64,000 nt of DNA from Nocardioides ferulae (GTDB taxonomy: Bacteria > Actinomycetota > Actinomycetes > Propionibacteriales > Nocardioidaceae): NCBI RefSeq assembly GCF_003660455.1, contig NZ_QZVR01000023.1, positions 1 to 64,000 on the forward strand, given 5' to 3'. The notes beneath the pieces were generated by a model. It did not search any database and was not told the DNA's origin. It saw nothing but the letters and a program-made list of their open reading frames with translations. The number at the start of each line of letters is the position of its first letter. Within the stretch, counting starts at the first letter, position 1. Of this stretch, positions 17,234 through 26,921 are shown piece after piece. The position numbers were made by a program, and so were the translations under genes.

Positions 17234-17851
17234 GTGCCCGCTGCCCCCGCTCGTCTGGTCGTCCTCGTCTCCGGCTCCGGCACCAACCTGCAGGCTCTGC
17301 TCGACGCCGCCGCCGACCCGGCGTACGGCGCTCGCGTGGTCGCCGTCGGCGCCGACCGTGAGGGCATCGAGGGGCTGCGGCGGGCGGAGCGGGCCGGGGT
17401 GCCGACGTTCGTCCGCAAGGTCGGCCAGTTCACCAGCCGTGAGCACTGGGACCGGGCGCTCGCCGACACCGTGGCCGCCTTCGAGCCGGACCTCGTGGTG
17501 CTGGCCGGGTTCATGAAGCTGGTGGGCCCCGAGTTCCTCGGCCGTCTCGGCGGCCGGGTCGTGAACACCCATCCGGCTCTCTCGCCGTCCTTCCCGGGCA
17601 TGCACGGGCCGGCCGACGCGCTCGCCTACGGCGTGAAGGTCACCGGGGCAACGCTGTTCGTCGTCGACGACGGCGTCGACACCGGCCCGATCGTGGCCCA
17701 GGTGCCGGTGCCGGTCGAGGAGGGCGACACCGTCGAGTCGCTGCACGACCGGATCAAGGTGGCCGAGCGGGCGATGCTGGTCGACGCCGTCGGCCGGATG
17801 GCACGCGAGGGGTTCTTGGTCGACGGCCGCACGGTGCGCTTCGGGACCTGA
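17234..17851 (+). CDS. purN: Phosphoribosylglycinamide formyltransferase
   Basis: PurN transfers a formyl group from 10-formyltetrahydrofolate to GAR in purine synthesis. The 205 residues contain VLVSGSGTNLQALLDA (phosphate-binding loop), LVVLAGFMKLVGPEF, the catalytic Asn/His segment VVNTHPALSPSFPGMHG, and the catalytic Asp region VTGATLFVVDDGVDTGPIVAQ. All are conserved and the length is normal. The start is GTG 17234. It is followed by the ZTP riboswitch and purH, with folD (source of 10-formyl-THF precursors) further on, making a coherent purine/one-carbon group. Confidence 0.95.
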   Translation: MPAAPARLVVLVSGSGTNLQALLDAAADPAYGARVVAVGADREGIEGLRRAERAGVPTFVRKVGQFTSREHWDRALADTVAAFEPDLVVLAGFMKLVGPEFLGRLGGRVVNTHPALSPSFPGMHGPADALAYGVKVTGATLFVVDDGVDTGPIVAQVPVPVEEGDTVESLHDRIKVAERAMLVDAVGRMAREGFLVDGRTVRFGT

Positions 17852-17897
17852 GCCCGGATCCAGGCTGAGCCGGTCCGGAGCACCCTCCGGCGGCCCG

Positions 17898-17903
17898 TAG
17901 AAT
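17898..17903 (+). promoter_or_regulatory. -10 element TAGAAT upstream of the purH riboswitch
   Basis: TAGAAT lies 8 bp before the first bases of the riboswitch core, so the predicted transcript start (about 17910) coincides with the 5' end of the aptamer. The -35 region (CCGGAG near 17875) is not canonical. Confidence 0.55.
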
Positions 17904-17910
17904 GGCGGCC

Positions 17911-17999
17911 ACACGACTGGCGCAGGTGGGGAACCACCGGGGAGTGGCTCGACGGCCTCGAAGGTCTCGGGTAGCGAGCGCATCGAACGCCTGGGTGCC
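17911..17999 (+). ncRNA. ZTP (pfl) riboswitch controlling purH
   Basis: The leader of purH contains the conserved elements of the pfl/ZTP aptamer in order: CGACTGGCG (17914-17922), the hairpin GGTGGGGAACCACC followed by GGGGAGTGG, a variable linker with its own stem (17955-17975), and the 3' domain with CGCCTGGGTGCC (17988-17999). This class senses AICAR/ZTP, intermediates that accumulate when 10-formyl-THF is low, and typically turns on purH, folate and serine genes. Placement 40 bp before purH, which uses AICAR and 10-formyl-THF, fits exactly. The expression platform was not worked out. Confidence 0.9.
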
Positions 18000-18038
18000 T
18001 CATCGAGAAGTCGACCGACCCCGATGAGGAGTGTCCCC

Positions 18039-19634
18039 ATGAGCGAGCCCACACCCACCGCCGAGCACCGCGTGCCGATCCGCCGCGCCCTGGTCTCCGT
18101 CTATGACAAGTCCGGTCTCGAGGAGCTCGTGCGCGGCCTTCACGACGCCGGCGTCGCCCTGGTCTCCACCGGCGGGTCCGCCGCGCTGATCGAGGGCCTG
18201 GGCCTCCCGGTCACCAAGGTCGAGGACCTGACCGGCTTCCCCGAGTGCCTCGACGGCCGGGTCAAGACGCTGCACCCGCGGGTGCACGCCGGCATCCTCG
18301 CCGACCGCCGCCTCGACTCCCACGTGCAGCAGCTCGCCGACCTGGGCGTCGAGCCGTTCGACCTGGTGGTCTCCAACCTCTACCCGTTCACCCAGACCGT
18401 CGCCTCGGGCGCCGGACCCGACGAGTGCGTCGAGCAGATCGACATCGGCGGTCCGTCGATGGTCCGCGCCGCGGCCAAGAACCACCCGTCGGTCGCGATC
18501 GTCACCAGCCCCGAGCGGTACGCCGACGTGCTGGGCGCCGTGGCCGCCGGCGGCTTCACGCTGGCCGAGCGGCAGCGCCTGGCCGCCGAGGCCTTCGTGC
18601 ACACCGCGACGTACGACGTCGCCGTGGCCTCCTGGATGGGCAACGTGCTCACCGACACCTCGGTCGTCGACGGGACGAGCACCGGCTTCCCGGCCTGGAT
18701 CGGCGCGACCTGGGAGCAGGCGGCGGTGCTGCGCTACGGCGAGAACCCGCACCAGCCGGCCGCGCTCTACCGCAGCGGCCACGGCCCGGCCGGGCTGGCT
18801 GGCGCCGAGCAGCTGCACGGCAAGGAGATGTCGTACAACAACTACGTCGACACCGACGCCGCCCGCCGCGCCGCCAACGGCTTCGCGGAGCCGGCGGTGG
18901 CGATCATCAAGCACGCCAACCCGTGCGGCATCGCGGTCGGCGCCGACGTGGCCGAGGCCCACCGCAAGGCGCACGAGTGCGACCCGGTGTCGGCGTTCGG
19001 CGGGGTGATCGCGGTGAACCGGCCGGTGTCGGTGGCGATGGCCGAGCAGGTGGCCGAGGTGTTCACCGAGGTGATCGTCGCGCCGGGCTACGAGGACGGC
19101 GCCGTCGAGGTGCTGGCTCGCAAGAAGAACATCCGGATCCTGGTCTGCCCGGTCGACGAGCAGCCGGCCCGGGTCGAGGCCCGACCGGTCAGCGGCGGCC
19201 TGCTGGTGCAGCACGTCGACCACGTCGACGCCGCCGGCGACGACCCCGCCACCTGGACCCTCGCCTCGGGCGAGCCGGCCTCGCCCGAGGTGCTCGCCGA
19301 CCTGGCCTTCGCCTGGCGTGCCTGCCGGTCGGTGAAGTCCAACGCGATCCTGCTCGCCAAGGACGGTGCCTCGGTCGGCGTCGGCATGGGCCAGGTCAAC
19401 CGGGTCGACTCCTGCAAGCTGGCGGTCAGCCGGGCCGGCGAGCGTGCGGTCGGCTCCGTGGCCGCCTCGGACGCGTTCTTCCCGTTCGAGGACGGCCCGC
19501 AGATCCTCATCGACGGTGGCGTCACCGCGATCGCCCAGCCGGGCGGGTCGGTGCGCGACGAGCTCACCATCGAGGCCGCGAAGGCCGCCGGCGTGACGAT
19601 GTACCTCACCGGCACCCGCCACTTCGCGCACTGA
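18039..19634 (+). CDS. purH: Bifunctional AICAR transformylase / IMP cyclohydrolase
   Basis: PurH carries out the last two steps of IMP synthesis. The 531 residues include the N-terminal cyclohydrolase domain (RRALVSVYDKSGLEELVRGLHDAG, STGGSAALIEG, GRVKTLHPRVHAGILADR, IDIGGPSMVRAAAKNH) and the C-terminal transformylase domain (RYGENPHQPAALY, the AIIKHANPCGIAVG catalytic Lys-His segment, GVGMGQVNRVDSCKLAV, DAFFPFEDG, VTMYLTGTRHFAH). The start at ATG 18039 is chosen over ATG 18024 because GAGGAG (18026-18031) lies 7 nt before it. It is regulated by the ZTP riboswitch in its leader. Confidence 0.97.
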   Translation: MSEPTPTAEHRVPIRRALVSVYDKSGLEELVRGLHDAGVALVSTGGSAALIEGLGLPVTKVEDLTGFPECLDGRVKTLHPRVHAGILADRRLDSHVQQLADLGVEPFDLVVSNLYPFTQTVASGAGPDECVEQIDIGGPSMVRAAAKNHPSVAIVTSPERYADVLGAVAAGGFTLAERQRLAAEAFVHTATYDVAVASWMGNVLTDTSVVDGTSTGFPAWIGATWEQAAVLRYGENPHQPAALYRSGHGPAGLAGAEQLHGKEMSYNNYVDTDAARRAANGFAEPAVAIIKHANPCGIAVGADVAEAHRKAHECDPVSAFGGVIAVNRPVSVAMAEQVAEVFTEVIVAPGYEDGAVEVLARKKNIRILVCPVDEQPARVEARPVSGGLLVQHVDHVDAAGDDPATWTLASGEPASPEVLADLAFAWRACRSVKSNAILLAKDGASVGVGMGQVNRVDSCKLAVSRAGERAVGSVAASDAFFPFEDGPQILIDGGVTAIAQPGGSVRDELTIEAAKAAGVTMYLTGTRHFAH

Positions 19635-19684
19635 GGCGCCCCGGGCGCCGAAGGGAGCGGAGTCGGCGCTCGCCCAGACTGCGC

Positions 19685-19729
19685 GAGTTGCCCAGCGGCG
19701 GTAACTCACAGGGGGTTGGTCTGAACCCC
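19685..19729. terminator. Two small hairpins after purH
   Basis: An imperfect dyad GAGTTGCC/GGTAACTC (19685-19692, 19700-19707) is followed by a perfect 6-bp stem GGGGTT/AACCCC (19712-19717, 19724-19729). They begin 51 bp after the purH stop in a 308-bp gap and are plausible terminator structures, but neither is strong. Confidence 0.35.
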
Positions 19730-19788
19730 AGCCACCGGCAGCAGCCTCATGCCCACCGAGAGTCGCCAGACTGCGGGCCCGATGTCTC

Positions 19789-19869
19789 ACCACGAGTGGC
19801 GGGTCACCCGCGGTCGAGCGACCACGAGTGGCGGGTCGACGCCGGAACGCCCACCACGAGTGGCAGGTC
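19789..19869. repeat. Three direct repeats at an exact 32-bp period upstream of folD
   Basis: A 17-bp unit, ACCACGAGTGGCGGGTC, occurs at 19789-19805 and 19821-19837 without change and at 19853-19869 with one substitution (A for G at position 13). Starts are exactly 32 bp apart, with unrelated 15-bp spacers. Each unit contains the short dyad CCAC-GA-GTGG. The array ends 73 bp before folD and fills much of the 308-bp purH-folD gap. No cas genes are near and the spacers are too short for CRISPR. A protein-binding array or an intergenic repeat family is more likely. Confidence 0.8.
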
Positions 19870-19942
19870 AGCGGGGAAACACCCACCACAGACCGACCCC
19901 CGCGACCTCCACCCACCCACCCACCAGTGACAGGATGACCAC

Positions 19943-20797
19943 GTGACCGCACAGAAGCTCGACGGGACCGCGACCGCTGCTGCGATCAAGGAGGAGCTGA
20001 AGGGCCGGGTGGCCGCGCTGCGCGAGCGAGGCGTCGTCCCCGGGCTCGGCACGGTGCTGGTCGGCGACGACCCGGGCTCGCGGTGGTACGTGAACGGCAA
20101 GCACAAGGACTGCGCCGAGGTCGGCATCGAGTCGATCCGGGTCGACCTGCCCGCCACCGCCACCCAGGACGAGATCGAGTCCGCGGTCCACGCGCTCAAC
20201 GACGACCCGGCCTGCACCGGCTACATCGTGCAGCTGCCGCTGCCGAAGGGGCGCGACGAGAACCGCGTGCTGGGACTGATCGACCCGGCCAAGGACGCCG
20301 ACGGCCTGCACCCCACGAACCTGGGGTGGCTGGTGCTGGGCGAGGAGGCGCCACTGCCCTGCACGCCGTACGGCATCGTCGAGCTGCTGCGCCGCCACGA
20401 CGTCGCCATCGCGGGCGCCGAGGTGGCCGTGGTCGGCCGCGGGGTGACCGTGGGCCGGCCGCTCGGGCTGCTGCTCACCCGGCGCTCGGAGAACGCCACC
20501 GTCACGCTGTGCCACACCGGCACCCGCGACCTGGCCGCCCACGTGCGCCAGGCCGACATCGTGGTCGCGGCGGCGGGGGTGCCCGGCATCGTCACCGGCG
20601 ACATGGTCAAGCCCGGCGCCGCGGTGCTCGACGTCGGGGTCTCCCGCGTCGACGGCAAGCTCGCCGGCGACGTCGCCCCCGACGTCTGGGACGTCGCCGC
20701 CTGGGTCTCGCCCAACCCCGGCGGGGTGGGTCCGATGACCCGGGCGATGCTGCTGTCCAACATCGTCTCGATCGCAGAGAAGTCGCTGGGCGTGTGA
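19943..20797 (+). CDS. folD: Bifunctional methylenetetrahydrofolate dehydrogenase / cyclohydrolase
   Basis: FolD interconverts 5,10-methylene-, methenyl- and 10-formyl-THF with NADP. The 284 residues include GLGTVLVGDDPGSRWYVNGKHKDC with the catalytic Tyr/Lys (Y-x3-K) pair, YIVQLPLPKG, DADGLHPTNLG, and PCTPYGIVELL followed by the Rossmann segment AVVGRGVTVGRPLGLLL and NPGGVGPMTRAMLL. All are conserved. The start is GTG 19943, preceded at six bases by CAGGAT, a possible -10 for a leaderless mRNA. Its stop overlaps the GTG of the next gene. Confidence 0.96.
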   Translation: MTAQKLDGTATAAAIKEELKGRVAALRERGVVPGLGTVLVGDDPGSRWYVNGKHKDCAEVGIESIRVDLPATATQDEIESAVHALNDDPACTGYIVQLPLPKGRDENRVLGLIDPAKDADGLHPTNLGWLVLGEEAPLPCTPYGIVELLRRHDVAIAGAEVAVVGRGVTVGRPLGLLLTRRSENATVTLCHTGTRDLAAHVRQADIVVAAAGVPGIVTGDMVKPGAAVLDVGVSRVDGKLAGDVAPDVWDVAAWVSPNPGGVGPMTRAMLLSNIVSIAEKSLGV

Positions 20798-21171
20798 GCG
20801 AGCACGACCCCCAGCAGGACCCCGACCGCCCGCCGGTCCCGTCGCCGGAGGAGGTGGCGGCCGAGCTCGCCGGGGCGCCGGCGGGGGAGGAGCGCCGCTA
20901 TCCGTCGACGATCGGCGGCGCGGTCTACATCGCGGTGCTGGTCGTCACCGCCGTCGGCATCGGCATCGTGGTCACCGGCGACTGGAGGGTCGGGATCCGC
21001 TGGGTGGCCGGGGCGGTGCTCGGTGCCTCGCTGCTGCGGCTGCTGCTGCCCGCCAAGGACGCCGGGATGCTCGCGGTGCGACACCGGCTCTTCGACTCGC
21101 TGCTCTATGCCGGGATCGGCGCGGCACTGATCGCGCTCACGGTCTCGATCCCGGACCAGCCGCTGCTGTAG
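20794..21171 (+). CDS. DUF3017 small membrane protein
   Basis: The 125-residue protein has an acidic/Pro-rich N-terminus (about 1-42) followed by three membrane segments (GGAVYIAVLVVTAVGIGIVV, WVAGAVLGASLLRLLLP, LLYAGIGAALIALTVSI). It matches the DUF3017 family, which is typically found directly after folD in actinobacteria. The function is unknown. The GTG start overlaps the folD stop (GTGA), implying coupled translation. It is convergent with mdh; a hairpin and a dispersed repeat lie between. Confidence 0.78.
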   Translation: MSEHDPQQDPDRPPVPSPEEVAAELAGAPAGEERRYPSTIGGAVYIAVLVVTAVGIGIVVTGDWRVGIRWVAGAVLGASLLRLLLPAKDAGMLAVRHRLFDSLLYAGIGAALIALTVSIPDQPLL

Positions 21172-21226
21172 GCCCCTGCTGGTCGAGCGGCCCGGTGGTC
21201 GAGCTTGCCGAGACCCTCCACGCGAC

Positions 21227-21265
21227 AGGGCGGTGACCCTGGCTCTCGCCTGGGGTCACCACCCT
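21227..21265. terminator. Bidirectional hairpin between folD operon and mdh
   Basis: A 13-bp stem (21227-21239 with 21253-21265) with one mismatch and a 13-nt loop lies between the converging folD-DUF3017 and mdh genes. Its near symmetry would serve both directions. Confidence 0.55.
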
Positions 21266-21278
21266 GCACAGCTCACCG

Positions 21279-21360
21279 GGTCTCGACACGCGGGTCACGG
21301 CTTCGCAAGCTCAGCCGTGCCGCTCGCTCGACCACCAACAGTCGGTCCGCTGGCGCGTCC
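21279..21360. repeat. Dispersed intergenic repeat, copy 2
   Basis: This 82-bp element is about 84% identical, without gaps, to 7698-7779. Immediately upstream, GGTGGTCGAGCTTGCCGAGACC (around 21194-21215) is complementary in part to GGTCTCGACACG and GCTCGACCACC within the element, so the region can fold on itself. It ends three bases before the mdh stop codon. Confidence 0.75.
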
Positions 21361-21363
21361 CGA

Positions 21364-22347
21364 CTAGATGAGACCCAGCTCCTTGACCGCGTCGCGCTCC
21401 TCGGCGAGCTCGGCGACCGAGGCGTCGATGCGCCCACGGGAGAACTCGTCGACGTCGAGGCCCTGCACGATGCTCCAGTCGCCGCCGGAGGTGGTGACCG
21501 GGAACGAGGAGATCAGACCCTCGGGCACCCCGTAGGAGCCGTCGGAGGCGACCGCCATCGACACCCAGTCGCCCTCGGCGGAGCCGTAGAGCCAGTCGCG
21601 GGCCGCGTCGATCGTCGCCGAGGCGGCGGACGCGGCCGAGGAGGAGCCGCGGGCCTCGATGATCGCCGCACCGCGCTTGGCGACGGTCGGGATGAAGTCG
21701 TTCTCGATCCAGGCCTGGTCGCCCACGACCTCGGCGGCGTTCCGGCCGCCGACCTCGGCGTGGAAGATGTCGGGGTACTGGGTGGCGGAGTGGTTGCCCC
21801 AGATCGTCATCTTCTTGATCTCCGACACCGAGGCGCCGGTCTTCGCCGCGAGCTGCGAGATCGCCCGGTTGTGGTCGAGCCGGGTCAGCGCCGAGAACCG
21901 CTCGCGCGGGATGTCGGGGGCGTTGGTCATCGCGATCAGCGCGTTGGTGTTCGCCGGGTTGCCGGTGACGCCGATGCGGATGTCGTCGGCGGCCACCTTG
22001 TTCAGCGCCTTGCCCTGGGCGGTGAAGATCGCGCCGTTCGCCTCGAGCAGGTCGCCGCGCTCCATGCCCTTGCTGCGGGGGCGGGCGCCGACGAGCAGGG
22101 CGAGGTTCGCGCCGTCGAAGATCTTCTCGGCGTCGTCACCGATCTCGACCCCGGCCAGCGTCGGGAACGCGCAGTCGTCGAGCTCCATGACCACGCCCTC
22201 GAGCGCCTTCAGCGCCGGGGTGATCTCGAGCAGCCGCAGCTCGACCGGGCGGTCGCCCAGGGCGCCGCTCGCGAGGCGGAACAGCAGGCTGTAGCCGATC
22301 TGGCCGGCGGCACCGGTGACGGCCACCTTGAGGGGGGATGAGCTCAC
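21364..22347 (-). CDS. mdh: NAD-dependent malate dehydrogenase
   Basis: This enzyme oxidises malate to oxaloacetate in the TCA cycle. The 327 residues have an N-terminal NAD-binding loop (KVAVTGAAGQIGYSLLFRLASG), LLEITPALKALEGVVMELDDCAFP, substrate Arg segments (GARPRSKGMERGDLL and TRLDHNRA), GNPANTNALI and the catalytic His in IWGNHSATQYPD. It is the dimeric cytosolic-type MDH and its length is normal. The start is GTG 22347, with AAGGAG about 8 nt upstream. It is divergent from a lipoprotein gene. Confidence 0.96.
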   Translation of the reverse strand: MSSSPLKVAVTGAAGQIGYSLLFRLASGALGDRPVELRLLEITPALKALEGVVMELDDCAFPTLAGVEIGDDAEKIFDGANLALLVGARPRSKGMERGDLLEANGAIFTAQGKALNKVAADDIRIGVTGNPANTNALIAMTNAPDIPRERFSALTRLDHNRAISQLAAKTGASVSEIKKMTIWGNHSATQYPDIFHAEVGGRNAAEVVGDQAWIENDFIPTVAKRGAAIIEARGSSSAASAASATIDAARDWLYGSAEGDWVSMAVASDGSYGVPEGLISSFPVTTSGGDWSIVQGLDVDEFSRGRIDASVAELAEERDAVKELGLI

Positions 22348-22496
22348 GACGGGTCTCCTTGTCGATCACGTGAACGGGGTACGTCCCCGCTCGGGTGATC
22401 GGTCACGTTGGGGACGCGTGCCTGGGTCGTGCTTCCGGGAGCCGACGCTAGCAGCGCCCCGGGGGGCACCGCGCACGAGGCCCCGGGCGGTAGGGG

Positions 22497-23201
22497 ATGC
22501 TGGCGCGCGTGAGTCTCCTGCCTCCACGGGTCGCCCGCCGTGCGACCGCCGCGGCCGTGGTGGCGCTGCTGCTGGCCGGCTGCGGGACGGCGTCGCCGCT
22601 GAGCCCACCGACCGGCGTGGACCAGCTCGCCGTCCCGACCCCGGCGCCGGAGGCGGACGACTTCGTGGCCGAGCTCGACAACCCGTGGCTCGCGCTCGAG
22701 CGCGGCACCACGATCGACCTCGCCAGCAGCACCGGCGGCGAGGTCACCGTGCAGGTCGCCGCGGACACCGTGCCGGTCGCCGGCCTGGACGCGACGGCGG
22801 TACGCCGCACGGGCGCCGGCCTCGCGCCGCACACCGACTACCTCGCCCAGGACGTCGACGGCAACGTGTGGTGGGTGGGCAGGCAGGGCGTGTGGGAGGC
22901 CGGCGTCGACGGGGCCCGGGCGGGGCTGGTGATGCCGGCGAGGCCGCGGGTGGGCGACGGGTGGGCGCAGGCGCACCTCGCCGACGTGGTCGAGGACCGG
23001 GCCGAGGTGGTCTCGGTGGGCGAGCCGCTGGCGCTCGAGGGGCGGGAGCACGCCGAGACGGTGGTGCTGGAGGTGACCGACCCGCTCACCGGCAAGGTGC
23101 GCCGGCGCACCTACGCCCGCGGGACGGGACTGGTGCTGGACCAGCCCGTCACCGCGGGCAGCGTGCCGGACCCGCTGGGCACTCTCGTGCGCCAGGGGTG
23201 A
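22497..23201 (+). CDS. Predicted lipoprotein of unknown function
   Basis: The 234-residue protein has a basic N-terminus, a hydrophobic stretch and the lipobox LLAGC with Cys29, so it should be lipid-anchored outside the membrane. The mature part is Asp/Glu/Gly/Val-rich with conserved-looking segments NPWLALERGT and DVDGNVWWVG and the end RRTYARGTGLVLDQP. I do not recognise the family, although the layout resembles secreted beta-rich domains. ATG 22497 is used; an in-frame GTG at 22509 is an alternative start. It is divergent from mdh and convergent with the aquaporin gene (10-bp gap). Confidence 0.65.
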   Translation: MLARVSLLPPRVARRATAAAVVALLLAGCGTASPLSPPTGVDQLAVPTPAPEADDFVAELDNPWLALERGTTIDLASSTGGEVTVQVAADTVPVAGLDATAVRRTGAGLAPHTDYLAQDVDGNVWWVGRQGVWEAGVDGARAGLVMPARPRVGDGWAQAHLADVVEDRAEVVSVGEPLALEGREHAETVVLEVTDPLTGKVRRRTYARGTGLVLDQPVTAGSVPDPLGTLVRQG

Positions 23202-23211
23202 TGCCGGGGGG

Positions 23212-24390
23212 CTACTGGCCCTCGGGTGGGCGGATCTGCGTCGCCGAGGTGTCGCCGGGCTGCGGGGTGTGCGGGTCGGTGCCGACGGCCGGCTGCTGGG
23301 AGGTCGGCTGGTCCTGTGCCGGGGCCGGGTAGCCCTGCTGCGCCTGCGGGGCGGCGTACTGCTGGGCCTGGTGGGGTGCCTGCGGCTGGAGGTACTCGGG
23401 GGGAGCCGGCACCCACTGCTGCCGGGCGGCCTCCCACATCCAGCCGTCCTGGATGATCGGCGCCGCGGCGGGCGCGGCCTGGCCGCCCCAGCCGCCACCG
23501 GACTGGTCCCAGGACTGCTGCTGGTTCCACTGCTGCTGGTACTGGTCGGGAGCGCCGTAGCCGGGGACCGCCGCGGGCGTGGCCCGACGCAGCACGAAGC
23601 CGGAGCCGGGCACCGGCTCGGCGCCCCGGCCGAAGAGCAGCGGGTAGAGCACGCCGGCGACCGCGGCGCCCACGAGCGGGGCGAGCAGGAACAGCCACAG
23701 CTGGAGGATCGCGTCGGTGCCGGCGAACAGCGCCGGGCCGATGGAGCGGGCCGGGTTCACCGAGGTGCCGGTGGCGGGGATGGCCACGAAGTGGATGGCC
23801 GCCAGCGTGAGGCCGATCGCCAGCGGGGCGAGCGCCGGGTGCTCGTTGCGGGAGTCGGTGACGGCCAGGATCACGGTCACGAACACGGCGGTCAGCAGGG
23901 CCTCGAGGAGGAAGGCCGCCCACCAGGCGTAGCCGGTGTACTCGTCGCCGAAGCCGTTCTGCCCCATGCTGCCCTCGGCGTCGAACCCGTCGAAGCCGTG
24001 CAGCAGCAGCCACAGGGTCAGTCCGGCGAGGACCGCGCCGAGGAGCTGCATCGCCATGTAGAGGAGCGCCTGGATCCAGGCGATCCGGCCGCCGAGCGCG
24101 GCCCCGACCGAGACGGCCGGGTTGAAGTGGGCGCCGGAGACGCGGCCGAAGGCGTAGGCCATGACGGCCACGGCGAGGCCGAAGGTGAGGCCAATCGTGG
24201 TGATCGAGCTGCCCCCGACCTCGGCGGCGAACGCCACCGAGCCGCAGCCGAAGAACACCAGCACGAAGGTGCCGACCGTCTCGGCCGCCAGCTTCTGCAG
24301 CGTGGTGGGCGGTGCCGGAGCCGCCGGCGTCTCCGTCGCGTCGTCGTCCGCGGTCGCCGCTGCGCTCGCATCGGTTGCTGGGTGAGTCAT
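23212..24390 (-). CDS. MIP-family aquaporin with a long Gln/Pro-rich C-terminal extension
   Basis: This is a water or small-solute channel in the membrane. The 392 residues have a short Ala/Thr/Asp-rich N-terminus, six membrane segments and two pore half-helices with both NPA boxes (GAHFNPAVS and GTSVNPARSIGPAL). The second matches the AqpZ-like pattern more than glycerol channels. The channel core ends near residue 260. The following 130 residues are unusual: Gln, Pro, Ala, Tyr and Gly-rich (QYQQQWNQQQSW, PQAPHQAQQY), with one ordered-looking patch DGWMWEAARQQWVPAPPEYL. GGAGGGGG precedes the ATG. A TAGGGT on the minus strand (24444-24449) is a candidate -10. Confidence 0.88.
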   Translation of the reverse strand: MTHPATDASAAATADDDATETPAAPAPPTTLQKLAAETVGTFVLVFFGCGSVAFAAEVGGSSITTIGLTFGLAVAVMAYAFGRVSGAHFNPAVSVGAALGGRIAWIQALLYMAMQLLGAVLAGLTLWLLLHGFDGFDAEGSMGQNGFGDEYTGYAWWAAFLLEALLTAVFVTVILAVTDSRNEHPALAPLAIGLTLAAIHFVAIPATGTSVNPARSIGPALFAGTDAILQLWLFLLAPLVGAAVAGVLYPLLFGRGAEPVPGSGFVLRRATPAAVPGYGAPDQYQQQWNQQQSWDQSGGGWGGQAAPAAAPIIQDGWMWEAARQQWVPAPPEYLQPQAPHQAQQYAAPQAQQGYPAPAQDQPTSQQPAVGTDPHTPQPGDTSATQIRPPEGQ

Positions 24391-24443
24391 GGTCCCCCTC
24401 CGAGATCGTGTCCGGGCGCCCCGCTCGATCGCCGGGCAGCCAC

Positions 24444-24449
24444 ACCCTA
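24444..24449 (-). promoter_or_regulatory. Candidate -10 (TAGGGT, minus strand) of the aquaporin gene
   Basis: The minus strand reads TAGGGT here, about 54 bp before the aquaporin start codon, predicting a leader of roughly 45-50 nt that includes the GGAGG ribosome binding site. No convincing -35 was seen. Confidence 0.35.
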
Positions 24450-24546
24450 GTGGTCAGGGGCGGGGTTGCCGAGGGGCGTGGTGCCGGTGACGTTGCCGGT
24501 GCCCCGCGCTGGTGCGAGGGTGAGCGGGTCGGGATCCGTCAGGTAT

Positions 24547-24558
24547 CTTGATGTCAAG
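24547..24558. promoter_or_regulatory. Dyad CTTGA-TG-TCAAG upstream of icd
   Basis: A perfect 5-2-5 inverted repeat lies 50 bp before the icd start in the 218-bp divergent region between the aquaporin and icd. Such TTGAnnTCAA cores resemble MarR-type operators. The cognate regulator is not in the window. Confidence 0.4.
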
Positions 24559-24608
24559 CAATCTCGGAGCCTTGCTCGCCGCCGACCGTTCAGGAGTCGC
24601 ACCTTTCC

Positions 24609-26798
<2,190 letters not shown>

Positions 26799-26822
26799 CC
26801 TCTGTGACCCCGTGACGACAGG

Positions 26823-26855
26823 GGAGGGGGTGCCGGTGATCCCGGCGCCCCCTCC
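26823..26855 (+). terminator. Terminator after icd
   Basis: A 14-bp stem with one G-U pair (26823-26836 with 26842-26855) and a 5-nt loop starts 24 bp after the icd stop codon. Confidence 0.78.
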
Positions 26856-26921
26856 GCTGCGTCCTGCCCCTTCGAAAAACCAGATGAGGACCGTCGGCGC
26901 CCACCCCTAGCGTCGACACCG

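Noticed and set aside
15787..17601. Upstream extension of the fused sigma/membrane protein to more than 1200 residues
   Set aside because: It runs antisense to a DUF6350 membrane protein and purN and has the low-complexity composition of GC-rich shadow frames.
19789..19869. CRISPR array
   Set aside because: Only three 17-bp repeats with 15-bp spacers, no cas genes and no leader; too short for any CRISPR type.
22375..22389. CGGGG-TACGT-CCCCG as an operator upstream of mdh
   Set aside because: Short, GC-only arms in GC-rich DNA; expected by chance and not centred on an identifiable promoter.
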